Below, in pieces: positions 1-5,550 of a DNA stretch of 7,293 nucleotides. This stretch comes from an uncultured Collinsella sp. Lineage in GTDB: Bacteria; Actinomycetota; Coriobacteriia; Coriobacteriales; Coriobacteriaceae. A program made the translations under genes and the position numbers. The stretch lies in contig URBA01000071.1 in assembly GCA_900545905.1 (NCBI GenBank), forward strand, positions 1 to 7,293, given 5' to 3'. The notes below the pieces were generated by a model, which saw only the letters and a list, made by a program, of their open reading frames with translations, had not been told where the DNA came from and made no database searches. Position 1 is the first letter of the stretch. Every line of letters begins with the position of its first letter.

Positions 1-3
1 GTC

Positions 4-40
4 TGGAGGAATGGACCCTTGCTTCCGGTCTTTTCCTCCA
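4..40. repeat. Imperfect hairpin at the left edge
   Basis: TGGAGGAA (4-11) is the exact reverse complement of TTCCTCCA (33-40). Inside it GACC (14-17) pairs with GGTC (27-30), so the 37 bases can fold into a two-step stem with a short loop. No run of T follows on either strand within view, so I do not call it a terminator. It may be an intergenic repeat or the end of a neighbouring transcription unit outside the window. Confidence 0.4.
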
Positions 41-68
41 AGCGGCGCCGCAGCCTTTTCATGCCCCG

Positions 69-146
69 ATTTCACCCCCGCACTTGCGGTGAAATACGGA
101 CTGCTTACGCCGCCAAAGCCGCAAAACAGTCCCTATTTCACCGCAA
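69..146. repeat. Composite inverted repeat downstream of the GntR gene
   Basis: TTGCGGTGAAATACGGACTG (84-103) recurs as its reverse complement at 127-146 with one mismatch in 20 bases, separated by a 23-base loop. The left half also folds on itself: ATTTCA (69-74) and CCGCA (78-82) pair with TGCGG (85-89) and TGAAAT (90-95), with CCC bulged out. The 12-base core TTGCGGTGAAAT occurs a third time, at 929-940 on the other side of the GntR gene. The arrangement looks like a mobile or REP-type intergenic element. It lies just past the GntR stop codon and could also slow transcription there, but it lacks a T tract. Confidence 0.7.
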
Positions 147-163
147 TTAATGTAGGGGGCGAG

Positions 164-856
164 TTAGATGGCCGAGTCTTTGGACAGCTCGAAATAGTCG
201 GGATGCAAGGCGATAACCGGGCCCTGCTCCTCGGGCATCAGATGCAGGTGCGTCTCTGCCAGGTAGCTCGCCGTGTCGGTATCGCCCTTCTTAATGGCCT
301 CAAGAATCCGGCGATGTTGCCCACGGATCGGCTCCCAGTCCAGATCCTGCGACACCATACGCAACCAGTTGTATCGCTCAAAATGCGTGTTGATGCTCTT
401 CATCCAATCCCACAACATGTGACGATCGGCAATCTCAAAACATGTCTCATGGAACAAGTTGTCCAGATCGAAAAAGCGACGTGTTTCGCTATGGTCGAGT
501 GACTCGGACTCGGCAAGAATCTGCTCGAGCCGATACTTTTGCTCGGGCGTGGCGGCAGAGCAGCATTTAATGAGCACACTTCTCTCGAGTTTCTCGCGCA
601 AGAAACAGGCGTTCTCAGCGCGCTCCATGCTGATTTTTGAGACATAAGTGCCGCTTTTGGGACGCGTTTCCACCAGCTCCTGCTCACGCAGGCGCACAAA
701 GGACTCGCGAATGGGCGTGCGCCCGATTCCCGTCTCCTTTTCCAGACCAATCGCCGAAAGGCGCGTGCCGGGTTTGAGCTCGGCATAGATGATCTTGGAG
801 CGCAATGCGTTGTATGCCTGATCTTGCAGGCTCTGATAATGCTGGTGCTGTTCCAT
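164..856 (-). CDS. GntR-family (FadR/FCD type) transcription regulator
   Basis: A 230-residue cytoplasmic DNA-binding regulator. Residues about 8-75 form the winged helix-turn-helix of GntR proteins, with the typical core GIGRTPIRESFVRL (43-56) and wing SGTYV (68-72). Residues about 80-207 form the helical FCD effector domain. Its expected metal ligands are visible: D132 and H136 (DNLFH), H181, and H203 or H205. FCD regulators usually sense small carboxylic or sugar acids and repress nearby catabolic genes. The length is normal for the family. The chosen ATG (complement of 854-856) has GAGG about five bases upstream. The gene stands divergent to the dehydrogenase start at 1325. A sugar-acid dehydrogenase would be a natural target for such a regulator, but that link is inference. 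No promoter with two good boxes is visible; TAGTAT (complement of 902-907) is a possible -10. The effector cannot be told from sequence. Confidence 0.93.
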   Translation of the reverse strand: MEQHQHYQSLQDQAYNALRSKIIYAELKPGTRLSAIGLEKETGIGRTPIRESFVRLREQELVETRPKSGTYVSKISMERAENACFLREKLERSVLIKCCSAATPEQKYRLEQILAESESLDHSETRRFFDLDNLFHETCFEIADRHMLWDWMKSINTHFERYNWLRMVSQDLDWEPIRGQHRRILEAIKKGDTDTASYLAETHLHLMPEEQGPVIALHPDYFELSKDSAI

Positions 857-913
857 AAAGCCCTCGGATGAAGCTCACGGTTTTTCGAATCTCATCACGT
901 AATACTATCGCAT

Positions 914-945
914 CCCCCATACCCTCAGTTGCGGTGAAATGGGGG
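914..945. repeat. Third copy of the TTGCGGTGAAAT repeat, with CCCCCAT/ATGGGGG arms
   Basis: TTGCGGTGAAAT at 929-940 is identical to 84-95. Here it sits inside a hairpin whose arms are CCCCCAT (914-920) and ATGGGGG (939-945). The sequence after the core (GGGGGCGCTG) resembles the ACGGACTG and AGGGACTG that follow the core in the copies on the far side of the GntR gene. It lies about 60-90 bases upstream of the GntR start, so an operator role is possible. The copies downstream of the gene make a dispersed repeat more likely. Confidence 0.55.
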
Positions 946-977
946 CGCTGGCACCCATGCACAACTTAGGCGGCTCT

Positions 978-997
978 GACGTGACCAGACGTGACCA
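978..997. repeat. Exact tandem duplication of a 10-mer
   Basis: GACGTGACCA occurs twice back to back (978-987 and 988-997). A 10-base tandem copy is not a multiple of three, so it would shift the frame of any gene that once crossed it. This fits the idea that the following gene-like piece is decayed. It could also be a pair of half-sites for a regulator. Confidence 0.7.
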
Positions 998-1089
998 CCG
1001 CTATCTCGGCGCTGATCTTAGGCAACGTCGCCGGCATCGCCAGTAAGTTGTTCACCCGGCACTTTGCGCGCGCCGCGTTTGAAAAGTAG
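985..1089 (+). pseudogene. Possible 3' remnant of a lost protein gene
   Basis: An open frame of about 34 codons ends at TAG 1087-1089. It reads like the tail of a real protein: a short hydrophobic run (AISALILGNVAGIASKLF) then a basic end (TRHFARAAFEK). Third codon positions are mostly G or C, as in the true genes here. It has no convincing start or ribosome-binding site, and an in-frame TGA stands at 982. I do not recognise the family; a membrane-protein C-terminus is only a guess. A competing open frame lies on the opposite strand (1018-1191), so one of the two is a shadow. Confidence 0.2.
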
Positions 1090-1191
1090 CACTACGCGCG
1101 GGGCCAACGGGCAGCCCGTGCCCACTTGTCTCTCGAGCTTGCCCTCCTCGATCAGGACAATCGAGCCGTCCGCACAGCAGGGCGAGTTCAC
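1018..1191 (-). CDS. Possible small ORF of unknown function, GTG start
   Basis: Fifty-seven codons on the minus strand, starting with GTG (complement of 1189-1191) and ending with TAA (complement of 1018-1020). AAGG stands six bases before the GTG, a good ribosome-binding position, and an in-frame stop lies just upstream of the start, so the frame is self-contained. The product starts VNSPCCADGSIVLIEEGK and has three Cys, several basic residues and no membrane segment or known motif. Codon use is GC3-rich. I do not recognise it. It overlaps the plus-strand remnant at 985-1089 and may be a chance frame in GC-rich DNA. Confidence 0.25.
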   Translation of the reverse strand: MNSPCCADGSIVLIEEGKLERQVGTGCPLAPRVVLLFKRGARKVPGEQLTGDAGDVA

Positions 1192-1324
1192 CGTTTACCT
1201 TTTAAAAGTGATCGTTCACCTATTTTTCGGAGAATGGGAGGGTTTATTACCCTACTTCACATATACTGAGCTTGTACGAAAAGCAAGACTTATATAGATG
1301 AACGTTTCTTTTGGAAGGATTGCT

Positions 1325-1942
1325 ATGTCTGATCTTATGGACAGCTTCCGCCTGGACGGCAAGGTCGCGCTCGTGACCGGCGCCACCTATGGCATCGGCA
1401 TGGCCATGGCCGAGGCACTCGGCGAAGCCGGCGCCAGGATCGCCTTTAACGCCCGTCACGCCGACAAGGTCGCCGAGGCCGAGAAGCACTACCGCGAGCT
1501 GGGCTTTGATGCTCACGGCTATGTTGCCGACGTCACCGACGAGGCCGTCGTCGCCGAGCTCATCGCCAAGATCGAGGCCGATCCGTTGGCAGCCGGTTCT
1601 TGCACCTACGACTTTGTCATGGACGGCTTTGAGGCCGGCGGCGGCGGTATGCGTATCCACAACGCCGAGATGCAGATGTCCATGCTCAAGCTCCTGGGCT
1701 TTACCGAGGAGCGTGCCGAGTCGCAGTTTGGCTTCCTCATGGAGGCTCTCAAGTTTGGTGCGCCCCCGATGGGCGGTTTCGCTTTGGGCCTGGACCGCGT
1801 GTGCATGCTGCTCACCGGTTCCGACTCCATCCGCGACGTCATGGCGTTCCCTAAGACGGCCAGCGGCTCCGACCTTATGTCGGGCGCTCCGAGTGCCGTT
1901 AGTGGCGCCCAGCTCAAGGACGTCAGCCTGCGCCTGATGTAG
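1325..1942 (+). CDS. Chimeric ORF: short-chain dehydrogenase N-terminus fused to aspartyl-tRNA synthetase C-terminus
   Basis: A 205-residue ORF that joins two unrelated families. Residues 1 to about 85 are the start of an SDR oxidoreductase of the gluconate-5-dehydrogenase type: TGATYGIG (18-25) is the NAD(P)-binding glycine motif and D69-V-T follows the expected spacing. The NNAG strand and catalytic Ser-Tyr-Lys are missing. From about residue 84-95 the sequence is the end of bacterial AspRS: YDFVMDGFEAGGGGMRIH (95-112), QFGFLMEALKFGAPP (134-148), class II motif 3 GGFALGLDR with R158, and SIRDVMAFPKT (168-178). The anticodon-binding domain and motifs 1 and 2 are absent, so neither enzyme can work. 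ATG 1325 was chosen over in-frame ATG 1298 because AAGGA lies five bases before it. The AspRS end keeps a terminator just downstream. This is either a deletion fusion or an assembly/library chimera; a designed fusion is very unlikely. Confidence 0.85.
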   Translation: MSDLMDSFRLDGKVALVTGATYGIGMAMAEALGEAGARIAFNARHADKVAEAEKHYRELGFDAHGYVADVTDEAVVAELIAKIEADPLAAGSCTYDFVMDGFEAGGGGMRIHNAEMQMSMLKLLGFTEERAESQFGFLMEALKFGAPPMGGFALGLDRVCMLLTGSDSIRDVMAFPKTASGSDLMSGAPSAVSGAQLKDVSLRLM

Positions 1943-1966
1943 GCAAGCGGCTACATATTGCCTGTA

Positions 1967-2000
1967 ACGAGGGAAGGACGTGCGCCTTCCCTCGTTTTTT
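1967..2000 (+). terminator. Intrinsic terminator after the AspRS-derived end
   Basis: CGAGGGAAGG (1968-1977) pairs perfectly with CCTTCCCTCG (1985-1994) around a seven-base loop; A1967 and T1995 extend the stem. Six T follow (1995-2000). It starts 25 bases after the stop codon, so it is probably the native terminator of the aspS transcript. Confidence 0.93.
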
Positions 2001-2025
2001 GTGGAACGGGGGTGCGCCGGTAACG

Positions 2026-2031
2026 TACAAT
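2026..2031 (+). promoter_or_regulatory. Possible -10 box for the HPr-like gene
   Basis: TACAAT differs from the consensus TATAAT by one base and lies 55 bases before the start codon, just past the upstream terminator, so a new promoter is needed about here. No good -35 box stands 16-18 bases upstream, so the call is weak. The palindrome CCACGTGG (2037-2044) lies immediately downstream of it. Confidence 0.3.
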
Positions 2032-2042
2032 AACTACCACGT

Positions 2043-2059
2043 GGCCGGGTTTGCCGGCC
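2043..2059 (+). promoter_or_regulatory. GC-rich hairpin in the leader of the HPr-like gene
   Basis: GGCCGG (2043-2048) pairs with CCGGCC (2054-2059) around the loop GTTTG. It ends about 17 bases before the ribosome-binding site. With no T tract it is not a terminator. It could affect translation or message stability of the downstream gene, but no such role is shown. Confidence 0.35.
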
Positions 2060-2085
2060 GAATGTGCGATGTCGTGGGAGGGGAC

Positions 2086-2334
2086 ATGGTCGAGTTTACA
2101 AAGACGATTAAAGATCCGTTGGGATTACATGCCCGCCCGGTTGCGCTGCTCTATGACATCATTGCCAAGCATCGTAGCGACGTGTCAGTCAGTATCGGCG
2201 ATCGCCACACGGATGGCCGCGACGTTATAGGGCTCATGGCACTCTGCGGCGAATGTGGCGAAGACGTCGTGTTCCGCGTTTCGGGCGTGGATGAGGCCTC
2301 CTGCGTCACGTCGATCAGGAACCTCTCGCTTTAA
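2086..2334 (+). CDS. HPr-family PTS phosphocarrier protein with Asp at position 46
   Basis: An 82-residue cytoplasmic protein of the HPr family, which carries phosphate from enzyme I to sugar-specific EIIA domains of the phosphotransferase system. PLGLHARP (11-18) holds the phosphorylated His15 and its partner Arg17. The length is typical (80-90) and it aligns with Bacillus subtilis HPr without gaps through position 53. At position 46, where Gram-positive HPr has the regulatory Ser phosphorylated by HPr kinase (context KSIMGVMSL), this protein has Asp (RDVIGLMAL). Asp there mimics phosphoserine. The start ATG 2086 has GGAGG four bases upstream; a longer in-frame reading from 1999 adds 29 residues unlike HPr and begins in the upstream terminator. 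It is monocistronic, with terminators on both sides. It may be the housekeeping HPr or a regulatory paralogue, so no symbol is given. Confidence 0.9.
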   Translation: MVEFTKTIKDPLGLHARPVALLYDIIAKHRSDVSVSIGDRHTDGRDVIGLMALCGECGEDVVFRVSGVDEASCVTSIRNLSL

Positions 2335-2340
2335 CCTCAA

Positions 2341-2380
2341 CAATGTGACAAGGGGACAGGCCCCTTTGTTGCATCAATTG
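2341..2380. repeat. Intergenic GGGGACAG element
   Basis: An imperfect inverted repeat: AAGGGG (2350-2355) pairs with CCCCTT (2361-2366) around ACAGG. Outside this, CAATGTGACA roughly matches the complement of TGTTGCATCAATTG. The AGGGGACAGG core resembles the sequences at 5590-5602 and 5662-5674. It sits between the HPr stop codon and that gene's terminator. It is probably one copy of a dispersed, non-coding repeat. Confidence 0.5.
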
Positions 2381-2388
2381 GTATGACA

Positions 2389-2430
2389 AGGCACCGCAAA
2401 GAGATGGTCTTTGCGGTGCCTCTTTTGTTT
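2389..2430 (+). terminator. Intrinsic terminator of the HPr-like gene
   Basis: AGGCACCGCAAAGA (2389-2402) pairs perfectly over 14 bases with TCTTTGCGGTGCCT (2408-2421) around the loop GATGG. The tail CTTTTGTTT follows. It is the strongest hairpin in the window. It separates the HPr-like gene from the iron locus. Confidence 0.92.
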
Positions 2431-2473
2431 CGTATAGGAAACTTTTTCGAAAACTGAATGGGGACCCTTTCCA

Positions 2474-2527
2474 AAAAGTTAACCACGTGCTAGTTTACTT
2501 AAGCGAACATAGACGTGGCTAACTTTT
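2474..2527 (+). promoter_or_regulatory. Candidate operator upstream of feoA: long inverted repeat with a nested palindrome
   Basis: AAAAGTTAACCACGT (2474-2488) pairs with ACGTGGCTAACTTTT (2513-2527) with one mismatch in 15 positions. The 24-base spacer holds GTTTACTTAAGCGAAC (2493-2508), which is palindromic at 12 of 16 positions. The site lies 44-97 bases before the first feoA, where a promoter is expected; TTTCCA (2468-2473) and TAGTTT (2491-2496), 17 bases apart, are weak -35/-10 candidates overlapping it. The half-site AAGTTAR recurs in front of feoB. DtxR/IdeR-family and Fur-family regulators commonly control feo genes. Which one binds here is inference. Confidence 0.6.
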
Positions 2528-2570
2528 GCCATGTCGATGTTGAGGACGAACCGATGTTAGGAGCTCACTC

Positions 2571-2813
2571 ATGTCTTGCGGACCGCAGATGCCGGCCATG
2601 CCGCTTTCGATGGTAAAAGCGGGCGAAACCGTACGCGTGTCCCGTGTAAAGGGCAATGAGGACATGAAACACCACCTCAAGGACCTCGGCTTTGTCGAGG
2701 GCAGCGAGATTCACGTGGTGAGCTCGAGCGGCGCCAACATCATCGTCACGGTGCTGGGCGCTCGCTTTGGCATCGATTCCAAGGTTGCCATGCACATCAT
2801 GACCGTCGGTTAG
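2571..2813 (+). CDS. feoA: FeoA-family protein (first copy), ferrous iron uptake
   Basis: An 80-residue cytoplasmic protein with the SH3-like FeoA fold, the small partner thought to act on the FeoB transporter. The family pattern is visible: a first strand GETVRVSRVKG (18-28), the helix-turn HHLKDLGFVEGSEIHVV (34-50) matching the usual LxDLGxxxGxxxxVV, and closing strands through ARFGIDSKVAMHIMTV (64-79). The N-terminus (MSCGPQMPAMPLSMV) is about ten residues longer than in the second copy. ATG 2571 has AGGAG seven bases upstream. It is the first gene of the feo cluster, 36 bases ahead of the second feoA. The candidate operator at 2474-2527 probably controls the set. Confidence 0.93.
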   Translation: MSCGPQMPAMPLSMVKAGETVRVSRVKGNEDMKHHLKDLGFVEGSEIHVVSSSGANIIVTVLGARFGIDSKVAMHIMTVG

Positions 2814-2849
2814 TCCGCAGCATTTAAAAACTGAAAGGGGGACAAGTAA

Positions 2850-3071
2850 ATGAAGACGTTGGGTGACGTTAAGGTGGGCGAGAGCTCTACCATCGTCAAG
2901 CTTCACGGTGAGGGTGCGCTTCGCCGCCACCTTATGGACCTGGGGCTCATCAAGGGCACTTCGTTCAAGGTCGTGAAGGTTGCACCGCTCGGCGATCCGG
3001 TCGAGATCAACGTGCGCGGCTACGAGCTTTCCATCCGCAAGGAGGAGGCTGCCGTCGTCGAGGTCCAGTAA
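2850..3071 (+). CDS. feoA: FeoA-family protein (second copy)
   Basis: A 73-residue FeoA paralogue, also a single SH3-like domain: LGDVKVGESSTIVKL (4-18), RRHLMDLGLIKGTSFKVV (25-42), then PLGDPVEINVRGYELSIRK (46-64) as the closing strands. The PLGDPVEINVRGYELSIRK ending is more like classical FeoA than the first copy is. ATG 2850 is preceded by an AGGGGG ribosome-binding site eight bases upstream. Two FeoA proteins before one FeoB is a known arrangement in Gram-positive bacteria; the two probably have different contacts with FeoB, but the sequence does not show which. The 123-base gap to feoB is long for an operon and holds its own inverted repeat. Confidence 0.94.
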   Translation: MKTLGDVKVGESSTIVKLHGEGALRRHLMDLGLIKGTSFKVVKVAPLGDPVEINVRGYELSIRKEEAAVVEVQ

Positions 3072-3097
3072 GGGCCGACGGCGAATATTTCTGCAGA

Positions 3098-3121
3098 TAA
3101 AGTTAGGATTTTCTAACTTAA
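3098..3121 (+). promoter_or_regulatory. Candidate operator upstream of feoB: AAGTTAG...CTAACTT
   Basis: AAGTTAG (3100-3106) and CTAACTT (3113-3119) form a perfect 7-base inverted repeat with a six-base spacer (GATTTT). The same half-site, in either orientation, makes up the outer ends of the inverted repeat before feoA. The GTTAG/CTAAC halves recall DtxR-family iron boxes, but the spacer is longer than in the classical 19-base box. The site lies 74 bases before the feoB start, suggesting separate control of feoB inside the cluster. An alternative is a small stem with no regulator. Confidence 0.55.
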
Positions 3122-3194
3122 ACTTGCAACGTTGAAGCACATTATCCAGCCCGCGCGGAGAAAGCAGCGCAGGCACACAAGGAAGAAGGATTGA

Positions 3195-5522
3195 ATGGCG
3201 GATTCTCAGATCCATGTCGCGCTGGCGGGTAACCCCAACTGCGGCAAGACCACGCTTTTCAACCTGATCACCGGCGCCAACGGCTACGTTGGCAACTGGC
3301 CCGGTGTCACGGTTGAGAAAAAGGAAGCCAAGCTCCTGAGCGACAAGAACGTTACCATCACGGACCTCCCCGGCATCTACTCGCTTTCCCCCTATAGCCC
3401 CGAGGAGCAGTGCTCGCGCGATTACCTCATGAGCGGCGAGCCCGATGTCGTCGTCCAGGTGGTCGACGCCACCAACCTCGAGCGCAACCTGTACCTAGCG
3501 CTTCAGGTTATCGAGACCGGCCTGCCCGTGGTCGTCGCCCTCAACATGGCCGACTTGGTCGAGAAGAACGGCGACAAGATCGACACGGACAAGCTCTCCA
3601 AGAAGCTCGGCTGCCCGGTCATGATGATCTCGGCTCTTAAGAACAAGGGCATCAAGGAGCTCTTCGAGCAGGTCAAGAAGTCCGCTGCTTCTAAGGGCCA
3701 GGTGCCGGAGCACAAGTTCGATTCCTCCATCGAGGACGTTCTGGACCACATCGAGAATAACCTGCCTGCGAGCGTTCCCGCCAACAAGCGTCGCTACTAC
3801 GCGGTCAAACTGTTTGAGCGCGACGCGGACGCCTGCAAGCTCATCAACCTCACCAAGGAGAAGGCCGCTCGCGTGGAGGAGCTGGTCGCCCAGTGCGAGC
3901 AGGACTGCGACGACGACGCCGAGTCCATCATCACCGGTGAGCGCTACGGCGTGATCGCCCATATCATTGACGAGTGCATGACCAAGGCCCCTGCCAAGAT
4001 GAGCACCTCCGAGAAGATCGACCGCGTGGTTACCAACCGTATCCTGGGCCTGCCGATCTTTGTGGTCATCATGTTCTGCGTGTACTACATCGCCGTTTCT
4101 ACCTTGGGCGGCACGGTGACCGACTTCACCAACGACCAGCTCTTCGGCACCGACGGCTGGTACGTGCTCGGTCAGGGTCGCGACGCCTATGACGCAGCTG
4201 TTGAGGCTGCGGGCGACAATGCCGACTCGGTCGACCCGGCGCAGTACGGCCCCTATGTCCCGGGTATCACCACCGTGGTGCACGACGCCCTTGTGGCGGG
4301 CGGTACCGAGGACGGTGGCCTGGTCGATTCGCTGGTCTGCGACGGTATCGTCGGCGGCTTAGGCGCCATCTTCGGCTTCGTCCCGCAGATGTTCCTGCTG
4401 TTCGTGATGCTGTCTTTCCTGGAGGACTGCGGCTACATGGCCCGCGTCGCCTTCATCATGGACCGCGTGTTCCGCCGCTTTGGCCTGTCCGGTAAGTCCT
4501 TTATCCCCATGCTCGTGTCCTCGGGCTGCGGCGTTCCCGGCGTCATGGCTACCAAGACCATCGAGAATGAGAAGGACCGCCGCATGACGGTCATGACCAC
4601 CACGTTCATCCCCTGCGGCGCCAAGCTGCCGATCATCGCCCTGCTCATGGGTTCCATCATCGGCGATTCTTCCACCACCGCCGCGTGGATCAGCCCGCTG
4701 TTCTACTTCCTGGGCGTCTTTGCCGTCATCGCTTCGGGCCTTATGCTCAAGAAGACCAAGCTCTTCGCCGGCCGCCCGACCCCGTTTGTCATGGAGCTCC
4801 CGGCTTATCACTTCCCGGCGATCCGCTCTTGGGCACTGCACGTGTGGGAGCGCTGCTGGGCCTTTATCAAGAAGGCCGGCACGGTCATCTTTGCCTCCAC
4901 TGTCGTGGTTTGGTTCCTGTCCAACTTTGGTAGCTACAACGGTTCCTTTGGCTTCCTGCCTGTGATGGACGGCATCCCCGAGGAGTTTATGGACTACTCC
5001 GTGCTCGCCATGCTCGGCAACCTGGTCGCCTGGATCTTCGCCCCGCTCGGCTTTAGCACCTGGCAGGCAACCGCGCTGACCGTCTCGGGCCTTGTGGCCA
5101 AGGAGAACGTCGTCGCCACCGCCGGCTCGCTGCTGTCCGTCGCCGACGCGGGCGAGACCGACCCGAGCCTGTGGACCGCGTTTGCGGGCATGTTCCCCAC
5201 CATGGGCGCCTGCGTTGCCTTCGGCGCCTTCAACCTGCTGTGCGCTCCGTGCTTTGCCGCCATTGGCACCATCCGCAACCAGATGGACTCCGGCAAGTGG
5301 ACCGCGATTGCCATCGGCTACGAGTGCGCCTTTGCTTGGGTGATCGGCCTGTTCATCAACCAGTTCTACAACCTGCTTGTTCTGGGTCAGTTTGGCTTCT
5401 GGACGGTTGTGGCTATCGTGCTGCTGGTCGCGATGCTCTTCCAGATCTTCCGTCCCATGCCCAAACACGCATGGACCGACGAGGACGAGACCAACACTGC
5501 TTCCGCCGCAGTTTCCGCCTAG
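3195..5522 (+). CDS. feoB: FeoB ferrous iron transporter
   Basis: A 775-residue inner-membrane Fe(II) transporter with a cytoplasmic GTPase domain, full length for Gram-positive FeoB. The G domain (1 to ~165) shows G1 GNPNCGKT (12-19), G2 T39 in NWPGVTVEKKEA, G3 DLPG (57-60), G4 NMAD (117-120) and G5 SAL (146-148). A helical GDI-like region follows (~170-270). The membrane domain begins near 283. Two gate repeats carry the expected cysteines: SGCGVPG (443-449, C445) followed by MATKTIENEKDRR, and FIPCGAKLPI (471-480, C474). KENVVATAG (636-644) and LCAPCFAAI (682-690) are further family marks. An acidic extracytoplasmic loop of about 80 residues (~306-385) is larger than in E. coli but normal for the clostridial type. 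ATG 3195 has AAGGA four bases upstream. It works with the two FeoA proteins just upstream and ends at a terminator. Confidence 0.98.
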   Translation: MADSQIHVALAGNPNCGKTTLFNLITGANGYVGNWPGVTVEKKEAKLLSDKNVTITDLPGIYSLSPYSPEEQCSRDYLMSGEPDVVVQVVDATNLERNLYLALQVIETGLPVVVALNMADLVEKNGDKIDTDKLSKKLGCPVMMISALKNKGIKELFEQVKKSAASKGQVPEHKFDSSIEDVLDHIENNLPASVPANKRRYYAVKLFERDADACKLINLTKEKAARVEELVAQCEQDCDDDAESIITGERYGVIAHIIDECMTKAPAKMSTSEKIDRVVTNRILGLPIFVVIMFCVYYIAVSTLGGTVTDFTNDQLFGTDGWYVLGQGRDAYDAAVEAAGDNADSVDPAQYGPYVPGITTVVHDALVAGGTEDGGLVDSLVCDGIVGGLGAIFGFVPQMFLLFVMLSFLEDCGYMARVAFIMDRVFRRFGLSGKSFIPMLVSSGCGVPGVMATKTIENEKDRRMTVMTTTFIPCGAKLPIIALLMGSIIGDSSTTAAWISPLFYFLGVFAVIASGLMLKKTKLFAGRPTPFVMELPAYHFPAIRSWALHVWERCWAFIKKAGTVIFASTVVVWFLSNFGSYNGSFGFLPVMDGIPEEFMDYSVLAMLGNLVAWIFAPLGFSTWQATALTVSGLVAKENVVATAGSLLSVADAGETDPSLWTAFAGMFPTMGACVAFGAFNLLCAPCFAAIGTIRNQMDSGKWTAIAIGYECAFAWVIGLFINQFYNLLVLGQFGFWTVVAIVLLVAMLFQIFRPMPKHAWTDEDETNTASAAVSA

Positions 5523-5550
5523 TTCCGAATAAGGATTAGCCCCTTTTCAC

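Larger units (their letters stand above)
857..1324. other. Intergenic region between the divergent GntR and dehydrogenase starts
   Basis: This 468-base stretch has no certain gene. It is patchy: 870-910 is AT-rich, 970-1190 is GC-rich with codon-like composition on both strands, and 1192-1312 is AT-rich leader. Sites seen are the repeat at 914-945, an exact tandem 10-mer at 978-997, three GTTCACC heptamers (1050-1056, 1186-1192, 1214-1220), and a small inverted repeat AGGGT/ACCCT near 1239-1253. Possible -10 boxes for the downstream gene are TATACT (1262-1267) and TATAGA (1293-1298), but neither has a good -35 box. The GC-rich block may be debris of lost genes. Confidence 0.5.

Noticed and set aside
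11..502. A 163-codon plus-strand open frame over the GntR gene
   Set aside because: It lies antisense to a clearly recognisable GntR/FCD regulator, its product has no family features, and its GGAGGA touches the ATG with no spacing. It is a shadow.
857..1324. tRNA, riboswitch or CRISPR array in the long intergenic region
   Set aside because: No cloverleaf, no regularly spaced repeats and no recognisable riboswitch core were seen on either strand; only short repeats and a tandem 10-mer are present.
1247..1660. A 137-codon minus-strand frame across the dehydrogenase start
   Set aside because: It is antisense to the SDR/AspRS ORF, whose families are certain; the frame is a by-product of high GC3.
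1999..2085. A longer N-terminus for the HPr-like protein
   Set aside because: The first codon lies in the T tract of the upstream terminator, the 29 extra residues do not match HPr, and GGAGG stands right before ATG 2086.
3500..3580. An extended acidic loop in FeoB (residues ~306-385) as an inserted domain
   Set aside because: The loop is long compared with E. coli FeoB, but a similar loop is usual in clostridial-type FeoB, so it is not an unusual insertion. (The loop itself is encoded at about 4110-4350, not in the range given here for the G domain.)
3495..5468. Two long minus-strand frames (262 and 369 codons) inside feoB
   Set aside because: FeoB is complete with all its motifs. The antisense products are Gly/Ala/His-rich low-complexity sequence, as expected opposite a GC-rich gene.
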